In this document: in pieces, positions 56,082 to 64,000 of the stretch | How positions within the stretch are numbered: the stretch's first letter is position 1 | How the letters are laid out: each line of letters starts with the position of its first letter | DNA from: Microbacterium sulfonylureivorans | Lineage (GTDB): Bacteria > Actinomycetota > Actinomycetes > Actinomycetales > Microbacteriaceae | DNA: 64,000 bases | NCBI RefSeq assembly: GCF_003999995.1 | Contig: NZ_RJAD01000001.1 | Location: 1,922,001 to 1,986,000, forward strand | Direction of reading: 5' to 3' | Notes under the pieces: model-generated | What the model saw: the letters and a program-made list of their open reading frames with translations, nothing else | Database searches by the model: none | What the model was told of the DNA's origin: nothing | Position numbers and translations under genes: made by a program

Positions 56082-58591
56082 GTCGGATGAGGGATGCCGC
56101 GACCCGCGCCGAGCGCACGCCGCGGTTCGTGCCGCGCATCGTTGCGGGCTCCGTCTTCGCCGCGGCGGTCGTGGGGATCGCCGCCGTGGCTGCCTGGCCG
56201 ATCTATCGCTCGTGGCATCTCCTCCTCCTCGTGGGGGTGTCGGTCCTCGTGGCCGCGGCGATCGCGGCCGTCGCGTGGCAGCGTCGCTGGGGCGGGTGGC
56301 TGGTCTCGGGTGCGCTGGCGATCGCGTTCCTGGTGCTCGGGGTGCCCCTGGCCGTGCCGTCTCGGCTGGGCGCGCCTGCCGAGTTCCTCCGCGGGCTGGG
56401 TGAGCTGACCTCCGGCGCCGTGCTGGCCTGGAAGGACCTCGTCACCGTCGAGCTGCCCATCGGGGCGTACCGCAATCTCCTGGTGCCCGCGCTCCTCGTC
56501 TTCCTCGTCGGCACGTGCGCGCTCCTGCTGCTCTCCTGGCGTGAGGATCGCGTGGCGTACGGTGCCGTGCCCGTCGCTCTGGGGATGGTCTCGTTCGGGC
56601 TCTTCTTCGGCCGCACCACGGTCAGCGCGCCGCTGCAGCTCGGCCCGGTCATGCTCCATGCGCCGGTCGAGACCCTGCTCGGGGTCGCCAGTCTCCTCGC
56701 CTGCCTGCTGTGGCTGGCATGGCGGACTCACGATCAGCGCCTCCGTGCGCTGCAGCGGGCCGCGGCATCCAGCGGCGTCCGCATCTCGCGACGCCCCTCG
56801 CGTGCGGACCGCCGCCGCACGGTGCTGGGCGCCGCGATGGTCGCGGGCGCGCTGGTCGTCGCCGTCGGCGTCGTGCCGTTCGCCGCCCGCGGCGCGGAGC
56901 GCGAGGTGCTCCGCACGGCCGTCGGCCCCGAGATCGACCTGTCGGCGGCGGTGAGCCCCCTGGCCGAGTACCGGTCGCTGTTCACAGACGACCGTGCCGA
57001 GGACGTGCTGTTCACGGTGGAGTCCGACGCCGCGCTTCCCGCGCGGGTGCGTCTGGCGACTCTGGACGCCTACGACGGCGAGGTGTTCCGCAGCGGCGGC
57101 GAGGGCGCCATCGACGACGGGCGCTTCGTGCGCGTGCCGTCGACACTCGATCCGGGCGCGGGAGCGCCGGTCGAGGCCGATGTCACGATCGACGGCCTCG
57201 ACGGGATCTGGATGCCGACCGCGGGCAGGCTGTCCGGTGTCGAGTTCTCGGGCGACCGCGCCGCATCGCTCTCGGACCGGTTCTACTACAACGCCGCCGC
57301 AGCGGCGGGGGTGCAGACGGCCGGCGGCGGGCTCGAGCCGGGAGACCGATTCCTCCTCCACGCGGTGGAGCCGGAGGCGGCCGACCTCGCCGAGATCGAG
57401 GCGCCCGGCGGTGCGGGAGGCGCCGTCGCCGCGCCGGAGAGCCTCCGGGCGTGGGTCGAGGAGCACGTGTCGGGCACCGGCGGTGCAGCATTGGCCGGTC
57501 TGGTCTCGCTGCTGCGCGAACGCGGATACCTCAGCCACGGTCTGACCGTCGGCGAGGAGCAGCCGGTGTGGGCGGCGGCGCTTCCCGACTACACGTTCCA
57601 GCCGAGCGCGTCGGGTCATTCGCTCGCTCGCATCGACGCCATGTTCGCGCGACTCCTCGAGCGCGAAGTCGACTCCCGCGCGAAGGAGTCCGGCAACTTC
57701 GTCGCTGCCGTCGGAGACGACGAGCAGTTCGCCGTCGCGGTCGCGCTCATCGCCCGCGAGCTGGGCTTCCCTGCCCGCGTGGTCCTCGGGGCGCGTCTGG
57801 GCGAGGTCGAGCCGGGACTGGCATCGTGCGACGAGGGTGTGTGCCGCGCGCAGGATCTCTCCGCATGGACCGAGGTCCAGTCCGCCGACGGCGAATGGGT
57901 GGCGGTCGACGTGACGCCGCAGTTCGCGCAGTCGCCGAGCCGGGACGTCACCGAGCAGCGCGATCCGGAGGTCGTCACCGAGGTCCGCCCCGACTCCGTC
58001 GAGGAGGTCATCCCACCCGACCCGCTGCAGGAGGACTCCGCGACGAGCGAGTCCACGGAGGAGGCTGCCGGGCCCGAGCTCGCGTGGCTCTGGGCGACGC
58101 TGCGCACCACCGGCGTCGCGCTCCTGATCCTGGGACTCGCGCTCGGGCCGTTCCTCGTGGTCATCGGCGCCAAGGCGTCCCGCCGTCGGAGCCGTCGGCG
58201 CAATGGCGCGCCCGCCGGGCGCATCGCCGGCGGGTGGGAGGAATACGTGGATGCCGCGGTGGATGCGGGCCGGGAGGCCCCGCGCACCCACACCCGGCGC
58301 GAGCTGGCCGCCGGGTTCGGGTCCGAGGCCGGGCTGCGACTCGCCGACACCGCCGATCGCGCCGTATTCTCTTCCGGAGACGAGACGGAGGCCGACGCCG
58401 AGGAGTACTGGCGCTCGGTCGACGAGCAGCGACGCCTCCTCACGAAGGAGCGAGGGTTCTGGCGAACGCTTGCCGTGACCGTATCGTTGAGATCGTTCGT
58501 CAGACACCTGGCACCCGCGACGGGTGCCCGCACGCGTTTCGCCGAGAGGGGGAGGCGCCGGGCCGTCCAGCCCGTGCGTTCGATGCCATGA
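56078..58591 (+). CDS. TgpA-like membrane protein with a transglutaminase fold lacking catalytic Cys and His
   Basis: An 837-aa protein. Six or seven membrane segments occupy residues ~20-290, one more lies near 675-700, and a transglutaminase-like domain spans about 470-620. In this fold the expected GDCEQF and HAW motifs read GDDEQF (Asp548 in place of Cys) and SAW (Ser595 in place of His); the Asp of VDVTP (Asp611) is kept. So it is likely non-enzymatic and may bind peptides or organise the MoxR-DUF58 module. The C-terminal cytoplasmic part is charged. ATGA overlap with DUF58. A much longer open frame starting in DUF58 is not the gene. Confidence 0.9.
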   Translation: MSRMRDAATRAERTPRFVPRIVAGSVFAAAVVGIAAVAAWPIYRSWHLLLLVGVSVLVAAAIAAVAWQRRWGGWLVSGALAIAFLVLGVPLAVPSRLGAPAEFLRGLGELTSGAVLAWKDLVTVELPIGAYRNLLVPALLVFLVGTCALLLLSWREDRVAYGAVPVALGMVSFGLFFGRTTVSAPLQLGPVMLHAPVETLLGVASLLACLLWLAWRTHDQRLRALQRAAASSGVRISRRPSRADRRRTVLGAAMVAGALVVAVGVVPFAARGAEREVLRTAVGPEIDLSAAVSPLAEYRSLFTDDRAEDVLFTVESDAALPARVRLATLDAYDGEVFRSGGEGAIDDGRFVRVPSTLDPGAGAPVEADVTIDGLDGIWMPTAGRLSGVEFSGDRAASLSDRFYYNAAAAAGVQTAGGGLEPGDRFLLHAVEPEAADLAEIEAPGGAGGAVAAPESLRAWVEEHVSGTGGAALAGLVSLLRERGYLSHGLTVGEEQPVWAAALPDYTFQPSASGHSLARIDAMFARLLEREVDSRAKESGNFVAAVGDDEQFAVAVALIARELGFPARVVLGARLGEVEPGLASCDEGVCRAQDLSAWTEVQSADGEWVAVDVTPQFAQSPSRDVTEQRDPEVVTEVRPDSVEEVIPPDPLQEDSATSESTEEAAGPELAWLWATLRTTGVALLILGLALGPFLVVIGAKASRRRSRRRNGAPAGRIAGGWEEYVDAAVDAGREAPRTHTRRELAAGFGSEAGLRLADTADRAVFSSGDETEADAEEYWRSVDEQRRLLTKERGFWRTLAVTVSLRSFVRHLAPATGARTRFAERGRRRAVQPVRSMP

Positions 58592-60042
58592 ATGCCGATG
58601 CATCCACGACCATCGCCGGGATCCTGATCTCGCTGATCGCCGTCGCCGCTCTCTACGTGTGGACGGCGATCGCGCTGTCCGCCGTCTTCCGCAAGTCCGG
58701 CGAGGAGGCGTGGAAGGCCTGGGTGCCGATCCTCAACACGATCGTGCTGCTGCAGCTGGGCGGCCTGTCGCCGTGGCTGGTCCTGCTGGCGCTGGTTCCC
58801 GTTCTCGGCCAGCTCGCGCTCTGGGTCGTCATCGTGCTCGCCTGCTATCGGATCAACGTGGCCTTCGGGTTCGGCGTGGGCATGACGGTCCTCGCCGCGC
58901 TGCTGCTCCCGGCGTGGGCGACCGTGCTCGGATTCGGCTCGGCGCGATGGGTCGGTGCCGAGCCCGCCGGCGGAGTCCGTCGTTCGGCCGACAGCGCGTC
59001 TGCGCGACCGGCCGGCTACGCGTCCGACGACGCCGGCCCGCCGCCGCTGCCCCCGGCATCGGCCGTGCCGCTTTCCGGGCCCGATGCGAATGCGGGATGG
59101 GCGCCCGCCGCGTCGACACCGCCTCGCCCGGCTCCTCCCGTGCCGCCGATGCCGTCGTTCCCCGCACCCGTGGGCGCGGCTGTCTCCGACGACCCGGAGG
59201 AGCCCATCTCGTTCGTGCCCGTCCACTCCGCGTCGGCCCCCTCGGCCCCTCCGGTTCCGCAGGCGCCCGCCGTGCCCGACACCGAGCCGGCGCCCGCGCT
59301 TCCCGCGCCGGCGTCGTCTGCACGGGCGAACCAGGGCTGGGGCGGATTCGACCTCGGCGCGGTCGGCGAGCTGACCAGCGAGGTCACCGCCGCCGTGAGC
59401 GGCGCGCCGCACCCGATCGCCGCGGTGCCGGCGGGCACCGGACCCGAGGCCGATGCCGTCCCGCCCACCCCTGCCGTCACCCGCGTCCCGGCCGCCCGGG
59501 CGGTGCCCGATGTCGAGCCGTGGGCGCCCGCGCGCTCGCCGCTGCCGGAGGAGGACGCGTTCCCCGAGGCCTCCGGCGAGGTCTCGGCGGTCGCCGGAGC
59601 GCCGGATGCCGGCATCCCGCGCTCCGCTCGTGCCTCGGTGTCCGCCCAGCATGTGCTCCCGGAGATCCCCGACGACGTCGAGGAGACGGTGATCGCCAAC
59701 CGTCGCCGGTCGAAGTGGTCGCTCATGCTCCCGTCCGGATCGAGCGTCGAGCTCACGGCGGACGTCGTCCTGGTGGGCCGCCGCCCGGCCCCGAGCACGG
59801 CGTACCCGAGCGCCCAGCTCGTCGAGGTGGACGACGGCACCGTCTCGAAGACCCACCTCCGCCTCGAGCGGCACGGCGAGGAGTGGTCGGCGACCGATCT
59901 GCACTCGACGAACGGCACGATCCTCGTCGCGTCGGACGGCGCAGAGCGCGAGATCGTGCCGGGCACGGCGCACCGGGCTCCGGGCCGCCTCCTCCTCGGC
60001 GACGCCGAACTCCGCCTCGGTCCCGACGACGGCGGCCGATGA
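58588..60042 (+). CDS. Membrane FHA-domain protein
   Basis: A 484-aa protein. Residues 1-110 hold three hydrophobic segments around a KSGEEAWKAWVPILN motif, as in DUF5684-type membrane modules. The middle is a long Pro/Ala-rich linker. Residues ~395-480 are an FHA domain with VGRRPAPSTAYP, VSKTHLRLE and HSTNGT, the residues that bind phospho-threonine. Just before the FHA domain is DDVEETVIANRRR, which resembles the phosphorylated N-terminal Thr motif of GarA-like proteins. ATGA overlap with the gene before and after. A natural reader of the kinase upstream. Confidence 0.92.
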   Translation: MNADASTTIAGILISLIAVAALYVWTAIALSAVFRKSGEEAWKAWVPILNTIVLLQLGGLSPWLVLLALVPVLGQLALWVVIVLACYRINVAFGFGVGMTVLAALLLPAWATVLGFGSARWVGAEPAGGVRRSADSASARPAGYASDDAGPPPLPPASAVPLSGPDANAGWAPAASTPPRPAPPVPPMPSFPAPVGAAVSDDPEEPISFVPVHSASAPSAPPVPQAPAVPDTEPAPALPAPASSARANQGWGGFDLGAVGELTSEVTAAVSGAPHPIAAVPAGTGPEADAVPPTPAVTRVPAARAVPDVEPWAPARSPLPEEDAFPEASGEVSAVAGAPDAGIPRSARASVSAQHVLPEIPDDVEETVIANRRRSKWSLMLPSGSSVELTADVVLVGRRPAPSTAYPSAQLVEVDDGTVSKTHLRLERHGEEWSATDLHSTNGTILVASDGAEREIVPGTAHRAPGRLLLGDAELRLGPDDGGR

Positions 60043-60836
60043 CGGCGGCCGGCACCCCCGGCCCCGGGAAGGACGGCGAGGCCGAGGTCGAGGAGGCCAC
60101 GGTCCTGTCGACCCGGCGGCGCGGTGAGGTCGAGGTCGAGGAGGCCACGGTCCTGTCGACACGTCGGCGCGGCGCCGGCGCGGCCGAGGCCTCGGGTGAG
60201 CCGGAGCGCGATGCGGACGAGCCGGACGAGCCGACGGCGGTGTCCGTCCGTCGGCGCACCGTCGTCGAGGACGACCTCGACGACACGATCCTGTCGTCCC
60301 GCGTGCGCACGGGGATGGAGCCGGAGGTGGACCGGACCGCGCCTTCGGCTCGTGCGCGGCGGGCCACGGATCCGGATGGGGCGGCCGGCGCGGACCTCGC
60401 GCGCCCTGCGGCATCCCTTCCGTCAGACGGGGACACCGTGTTCGCGCGCCGTCCCGCCCTGCCCGGTGCCGACACCCTTCCTGAGCTCGAAGACACCCTG
60501 ATGCGTCCGGTCGCGCCGTCGACCCGCGGCGGTGCGCGACCGCAGCCGGCATCCGCCGCCTCGGCGACGCCGGCGCCCGCGCGCGACGCCCGCGTGCCGG
60601 ACGCCGCGGCGCTGCGGACGCCGGTCCCGCCGCGGGCGGCGCCGCCCGTGACGGCGGTCCGGGCTCCCGCTCCGCAGCGGCCTCCGGCGCCGGATGACCC
60701 GGCGGCTCTCCCCGACCATGAGAGTGTGGAGCGTGCCGTCCATGTCCGCGAGAGACGCCGCGTGCTGCTCGTGGTGGTGTGCGCCGCGGTCGTCGCTCTC
60801 GCGTCGGCCGGCGCGCTCGCGCTGCTGCTGGCCTGA
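60039..60836 (+). CDS. Tail-anchored protein with repeated Thr motifs (possible kinase substrate)
   Basis: A 265-aa protein with a cytoplasmic, low-complexity N-terminal part and one C-terminal membrane segment (about 243-264). The N-terminus has two perfect EVEEATVLSTRRRG units (Thr21 and Thr37) and looser forms: DEPTAVSVRRR, DLDDTILSSRVR, GDTVFARRP, LEDTLMRP. An acidic residue before and hydrophobic after Thr, then Arg, fits sites of actinobacterial Ser/Thr kinases and FHA binding. The next and previous genes are FHA proteins. I know no named family. ATGA overlap with the gene before. Confidence 0.8.
   Translation: MTAAGTPGPGKDGEAEVEEATVLSTRRRGEVEVEEATVLSTRRRGAGAAEASGEPERDADEPDEPTAVSVRRRTVVEDDLDDTILSSRVRTGMEPEVDRTAPSARARRATDPDGAAGADLARPAASLPSDGDTVFARRPALPGADTLPELEDTLMRPVAPSTRGGARPQPASAASATPAPARDARVPDAAALRTPVPPRAAPPVTAVRAPAPQRPPAPDDPAALPDHESVERAVHVRERRRVLLVVVCAAVVALASAGALALLLA
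60075..60170 (+). repeat. Two in-frame 48-bp units encoding the Thr motif
   Basis: Units at 60075-60122 and 60123-60170 encode a 16-aa repeat, GEVEVEEATVLSTRRR (first copy GEAEV). They differ at only a few bases, showing recent duplication of the putative phosphosite. Confidence 0.85.
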
Positions 60837-60862
60837 CGGCGTCCGGTGACCTGAGGATGACG

Positions 60863-62233
60863 ATGACCGACCCTGCTCCCTCCGCCCTGCTCGCCGGTGA
60901 CGACGCGGCGCCCTGGAACGACGCGGATCCCGCCTCGGCGGCCCGGCTCGGGATCGTCTCCGCCGGCGCGGGATACCGTTCGCTCGCCTTCGCGATCGAC
61001 GCCACGATCTGGCTCGTGCTCGCGGCGCCCCTCATGCTCGGCGCCGCGATGCTCGTGCTCGGCGACACGACGATCGTTCCCGTGGTCCTCATCGGGCTCG
61101 GCTGGCTCCTCACGACCCTGTTCGCAGTGTTCCAGCTGATCGCGCACGGGCGGCGCGGGGTGACCGTCGGCAAGGCCGCTCTGCGGCTGCGCTCGATCGC
61201 CGCCGCCGACCTGGGTCGCCCCGGCTTCTGGCGGGTCGTGCTGCGCGCCCTCGTGCTCTCGGCGAGCTTCCTCGTGCTCGTCGTCGTCGGGCCGGCTGTG
61301 CTGTTCGCCTCGGCGTTGTGGGATCCGCAGGCTCGGGGACGCAGCATCCTGGATCGGGTGGGCGGATGCTGGGTCATCGACGCCCGCGCCGGACTCGACC
61401 CCTTCGACGCCAAGGCGCTCCGCCATGCGCGTCGCGCGATGCGCGGCCGTCCGGGCGCCGACGAGGACCTCCCCTCGATGGCCAGCGGCGCCGCCGTCGA
61501 GAGCGCGCTGCGCATCCCCGACGCGCGATCGCGCGCCGGGGTCGTCGGACCGGGCGGAACCGGGGCGCAGTGGTCGCTCGCGGCGTCCGCGGACGATGGC
61601 GGGCTGATCGACGGGGTCCCCGGAGCGGATGCCGCGTCTCCTGCGTCGACGGGCCTGCCCGGGCTCACCCCCGACACGGGCCGCGCGGAGCCCGGCCCGG
61701 CGTCTCCGACCCCCTTCGCGCCGCCCGCGCCCGCCGCGCCGTCCACCGACGCTGCGCGGCCTCACGCACCCGCGCAGCGGCCTCACGCGCCCGCGCCCGC
61801 CTCGGCGCCCCTGGCCGCACCGGCCCCCGTGCCGGCTCCTGCCGAGGTCGTCCAGGCGGCCGGCGCCGTTCCGCCGGCCGGGCTCCGCCGGGCCCAGGCG
61901 ATGGTCCGCTTCGACGACGGCTCGGTCGTCCGCGTGCCCGTGCTCGGGCTCATCGGCCGTGACCCCGGCCCCGTCGCCGGGGAGAGCGTCGACGCGGTGG
62001 TCCGCCTCGACGACCCCGAGCGGCTGATGTCGAAGACGCACGCCGCGTTCGGGCAGGACGCGGAGGGCGTGTGGGTCTCGGACCGAGGATCACGCAACGG
62101 CACGCAGCTTCTCTCGCCCGGTGGAGACGTCGTCGACGTCGCTGCCGGCGAGCGGATGCGCGTGCCCGTGGGGTGGACCGTGCAGGTCGGGGGCAGGACG
62201 TTCGAGCTTGTTCCGAGAGGTGCTGATTCGTGA
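60863..62233 (+). CDS. RDD-family membrane protein with C-terminal FHA domain
   Basis: A 456-aa protein. The RDD domain (residues ~30-175) begins AGYRSLAFAIDATIWLVL and has four hydrophobic segments with the GRRGVTVGKAALRLR motif. A long Ala/Pro-rich linker follows. Residues ~360-450 are an FHA domain: VLGLIGRDPGP, LMSKTHAAFG, RGSRNGTQL. RDD-FHA fusions are typical of type VII-like gene clusters in this group. ATG 60863 has GAGG upstream; ATG 60857 is possible. It overlaps the next gene (GTGA). Confidence 0.9.
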   Translation: MTDPAPSALLAGDDAAPWNDADPASAARLGIVSAGAGYRSLAFAIDATIWLVLAAPLMLGAAMLVLGDTTIVPVVLIGLGWLLTTLFAVFQLIAHGRRGVTVGKAALRLRSIAAADLGRPGFWRVVLRALVLSASFLVLVVVGPAVLFASALWDPQARGRSILDRVGGCWVIDARAGLDPFDAKALRHARRAMRGRPGADEDLPSMASGAAVESALRIPDARSRAGVVGPGGTGAQWSLAASADDGGLIDGVPGADAASPASTGLPGLTPDTGRAEPGPASPTPFAPPAPAAPSTDAARPHAPAQRPHAPAPASAPLAAPAPVPAPAEVVQAAGAVPPAGLRRAQAMVRFDDGSVVRVPVLGLIGRDPGPVAGESVDAVVRLDDPERLMSKTHAAFGQDAEGVWVSDRGSRNGTQLLSPGGDVVDVAAGERMRVPVGWTVQVGGRTFELVPRGADS

Positions 62234-64000
62234 AGCTGAAGCTGGGTCTGCGCCGCGGCGCCGGCTCGACCGTCGACGTGCTCGTCACCGCCGACTCGAC
62301 GGCGAGCGTGCAGGATGTCGCGCGCGCCCTTGCCGAAGGCGACGCGCTGGCCGCCGAGGGCGGGGTGAACGCGAGCGACGTCCCGACGCTGCTGGTCGCG
62401 TCGCCGGCGGGCCGGCCGGTGCAGCTCGACCCGTCCGCGTCGATCGCGGACGCGCCGATCGGATCGGGCTTCGACGCCTCCGTCGTCCCCGCCGTGCCGA
62501 GCGCCGGCGCCGGCGGGGCGGTCACCGCCGCGGTCATGCGCATCCACAGCGGCCCCGATGCCGGTCGCACCATCCCGCTCCCGGCGGGGACGACCGTGAT
62601 CGGCCGGGTCGCTCCGGCGCAGGTGCTCCTCGACGACCCGCTGGTCTCCAAGCGCCATGCCCGCGTCGAGGTCGACCAGGGCATCGAGCTGATCGACCTC
62701 AACTCCGCGAACGGCCTGATCGTCGACGGCGGCCTCGTGCAGCGCGTGCGCGTCGTCCTCGGCCAGAAGATCACGATCGGCGCGACCGAGGTGTCGTTCT
62801 CGGCGGTCCCGCGCGTCGGCGGCGACGCCTCCCTCGTGCTCGAGCGCGGCGGTGCGCTCATGTTCAACCGCTCGCCGCGCGTCGAGGACCGCTACGCGGG
62901 CCAGGAGTTCCGGCATCCGATCATCCCCAACGAGGCGGACCCGCGCATCTTCCCGTGGCCGATGATCATGGCCCCGGTACTCCTCGGTCTCGCGATGTTC
63001 GCCGTCACGCAGCGCCCGACGTCGCTGCTCATCGTCGCGATGGCGCCGCTCATGATGCTCGGCAACTTCATCGGGCAGCGCACCCAGCAGGGCAAGAAGC
63101 TGCAGCTCGAGATCGAGACGTTCGAGACGCAGCTCGAGGAGCTCGAGGACCAGCTCCAGGTCGAGGAGACGGTCGAGCGCGAGCGGCGGCGGGCTGAGGC
63201 CCCCGCCACCGCGACGGTCTACGAGAACGCGATGGCGCTCGGGCCGATGCTGTGGACGCGCAGGCCGGAGCACTGGAACTTCCTCGGACTCCGGCTGGGT
63301 GTCGGCTCGGGGCACAGCCGCAACACCGTGCAGGAGGCCAACGACCAGCGCGGCATCGCCCAGTACTCGCAGCAGGTGCGCCAGCTGCGCGACCGCTTCG
63401 CGCGCATCGACGACGTCCCGGTCATCGAGCTGCTCCCGTCGGCCGGCGCGATCGGCATCGCCGGGCCGCGCGAGCTCGCCGCGGACGTCGTGCGCGGGCT
63501 CGGCGTGCAGCTGTTCGGCCTGCACGCCCCCAACGAGGTCGTCACGGCCGCCATCGTCGATCCGGGCTGGACCGGCGACATGGAGTGGATGAAGTGGCTG
63601 CCGCACACCACGAGTCCGCGATCGCCGTTCGCCGAGATGGCGCTCGCCGACAGCCAGTCGGCCGGCACGGCCCTGCTGAACGGCCTCGAGGAGGCCATCC
63701 TGGAGCGGCTGTCCGGCTCGGCGACGCACCGCGGGCCGCTCGCGGCCAAGGACGTCTCGATGTCGCTGGGCAAGTTCGTCGGCGAGCAGACCGGCGGCGG
63801 CTCGGCCGCGGGCGACGTGTCGCTCGTCCTGTTCGTGACCCACGACGCCCCGATCGACCGTCCCCGACTCACCCAGGTGATCGAGCGCGGACCGGATGCC
63901 GGCGTGTACACGATCTTCGTGGCGCCCACGGTGGAGTCCCTCCCGGCGTCGTGCCGCACCTTCATCGACGTCACGAACGGGCTCGACGACGCGATGGTCG
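62230..64000 (+). CDS. FHA/FtsK-SpoIIIE type VII secretion ATPase (EssC/EccC-like), 3' partial
   Basis: The first 590 residues of a longer protein cut by the window end. Residues ~1-75 are a small ubiquitin-like/FHA-like domain; ~95-190 are an FHA domain (VIGRVAPAQVLLDD, LVSKRHARVE, NSANG). Two membrane segments lie near 238-275. A coiled-coil linker (TFETQLEELEDQLQVEETVERERRR) follows, then the conserved pre-FtsK region with WTRRPEHWNFLGLRLGVG. This order, FHA then two membrane helices then FtsK, is that of EssC. The ATPase domains would come after 64000. GTG 62230 overlaps the stop of the RDD-FHA gene. Confidence 0.88.
   Translation, partial: MKLKLGLRRGAGSTVDVLVTADSTASVQDVARALAEGDALAAEGGVNASDVPTLLVASPAGRPVQLDPSASIADAPIGSGFDASVVPAVPSAGAGGAVTAAVMRIHSGPDAGRTIPLPAGTTVIGRVAPAQVLLDDPLVSKRHARVEVDQGIELIDLNSANGLIVDGGLVQRVRVVLGQKITIGATEVSFSAVPRVGGDASLVLERGGALMFNRSPRVEDRYAGQEFRHPIIPNEADPRIFPWPMIMAPVLLGLAMFAVTQRPTSLLIVAMAPLMMLGNFIGQRTQQGKKLQLEIETFETQLEELEDQLQVEETVERERRRAEAPATATVYENAMALGPMLWTRRPEHWNFLGLRLGVGSGHSRNTVQEANDQRGIAQYSQQVRQLRDRFARIDDVPVIELLPSAGAIGIAGPRELAADVVRGLGVQLFGLHAPNEVVTAAIVDPGWTGDMEWMKWLPHTTSPRSPFAEMALADSQSAGTALLNGLEEAILERLSGSATHRGPLAAKDVSMSLGKFVGEQTGGGSAAGDVSLVLFVTHDAPIDRPRLTQVIERGPDAGVYTIFVAPTVESLPASCRTFIDVTNGLDDAMV

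Noticed and set aside
54833..58591. 1252-aa frame spanning DUF58 and the transglutaminase-like gene, suggesting a fusion
   Set aside because: The first 415 residues are out-of-frame translation of the DUF58 gene. The real start is the ATG at 56078 with an ATGA overlap.
56710..60042. 1110-aa frame ending in the FHA protein
   Set aside because: Only the part from ATG 58588 has protein-like composition; the rest is a shadow of the transglutaminase-like gene.

Overview
The window is GC-rich DNA from an actinobacterium of the Microbacteriaceae type, most likely Microbacterium or a close relative. The evidence is the uniformly GC-rich codon use, actinobacterial-length rpoB (1164 aa) and rpoC (1296 aa), many GTG starts, at least nine starts that look leaderless (a TAnnnT box 6-7 nt before the start codon), and a recurring GGATGCCGCG/CGCGGCATCC inverted repeat between genes. 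The genus is an inference from style; no rRNA lies in the window. I saw no tRNA, CRISPR array, insertion sequence or prophage.

Region 1 (1-11.7 kb): the 3' end of a lipid-kinase-like gene, a repeat-filled gap, then a minus-strand catabolic cluster read from about 11.6 kb down to 1.07 kb. It holds nitrilase/beta-ureidopropionase, dihydropyrimidinase, an LLM-class flavin/F420 oxidoreductase, a SsuABC/THI5-type ABC importer (permease, ATPase, permease, lipoprotein), a class III aminotransferase and CoA-acylating (methyl)malonate-semialdehyde dehydrogenase. Together these import a pyrimidine or hydantoin-like compound and take dihydrouracil/dihydrothymine through beta-alanine or beta-aminoisobutyrate to acetyl-CoA or propionyl-CoA.

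Region 2 (11.8-21.5 kb): a NarL-type two-component system whose two genes are separated by two kinds of tandem repeat; a divergent HxlR regulator/SRPBCC pair with an operator-like palindrome; a hemerythrin-domain protein; a MacB-type ABC ATPase and FtsX permease; and single genes (SRPBCC-like, ComB-like phosphatase, SprT-like, TPR-like, spermidine-synthase-like).

Region 3 (21.7-29.8 kb): a dipeptide-type ABC importer (lipoprotein, DppB, DppC, and a convergent fused DppD-DppF ATPase) followed by 5-oxoprolinase genes pxpA and a pxpB-pxpC fusion. This suggests use of peptides or pyroglutamyl compounds.

Region 4 (29.8-42.9 kb): two tandem, overlapping paralogues that combine DUF4062, a STAND/NB-ARC NTPase and a helical repeat region. 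They have a near-consensus promoter lying back to back with the near-consensus rpoBC promoter. rpoB (TTG start) and rpoC follow and end at a strong terminator.

Region 5 (42.9-46.5 kb): small envelope genes, including a convergent pair that look like paralogues of one cysteine-containing extracytoplasmic domain, and two abutting multi-pass membrane proteins.

Region 6 (46.6-64 kb, continuing past the edge): a tightly coupled operon of membrane Ser/Thr kinase, a 1982-aa Ig-like/Fn3 protein, MoxR ATPase, DUF58 protein, a transglutaminase-fold membrane protein that lacks the usual catalytic Cys and His, an FHA protein, a tail-anchored protein with repeated Thr motifs, an RDD-FHA protein, and an FHA-bearing EssC/EccC-like protein cut by the window end. 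This reads as a phosphorylation-controlled, type VII-like secretion or envelope system and is the richest candidate for new biology here, with the STAND pair second.
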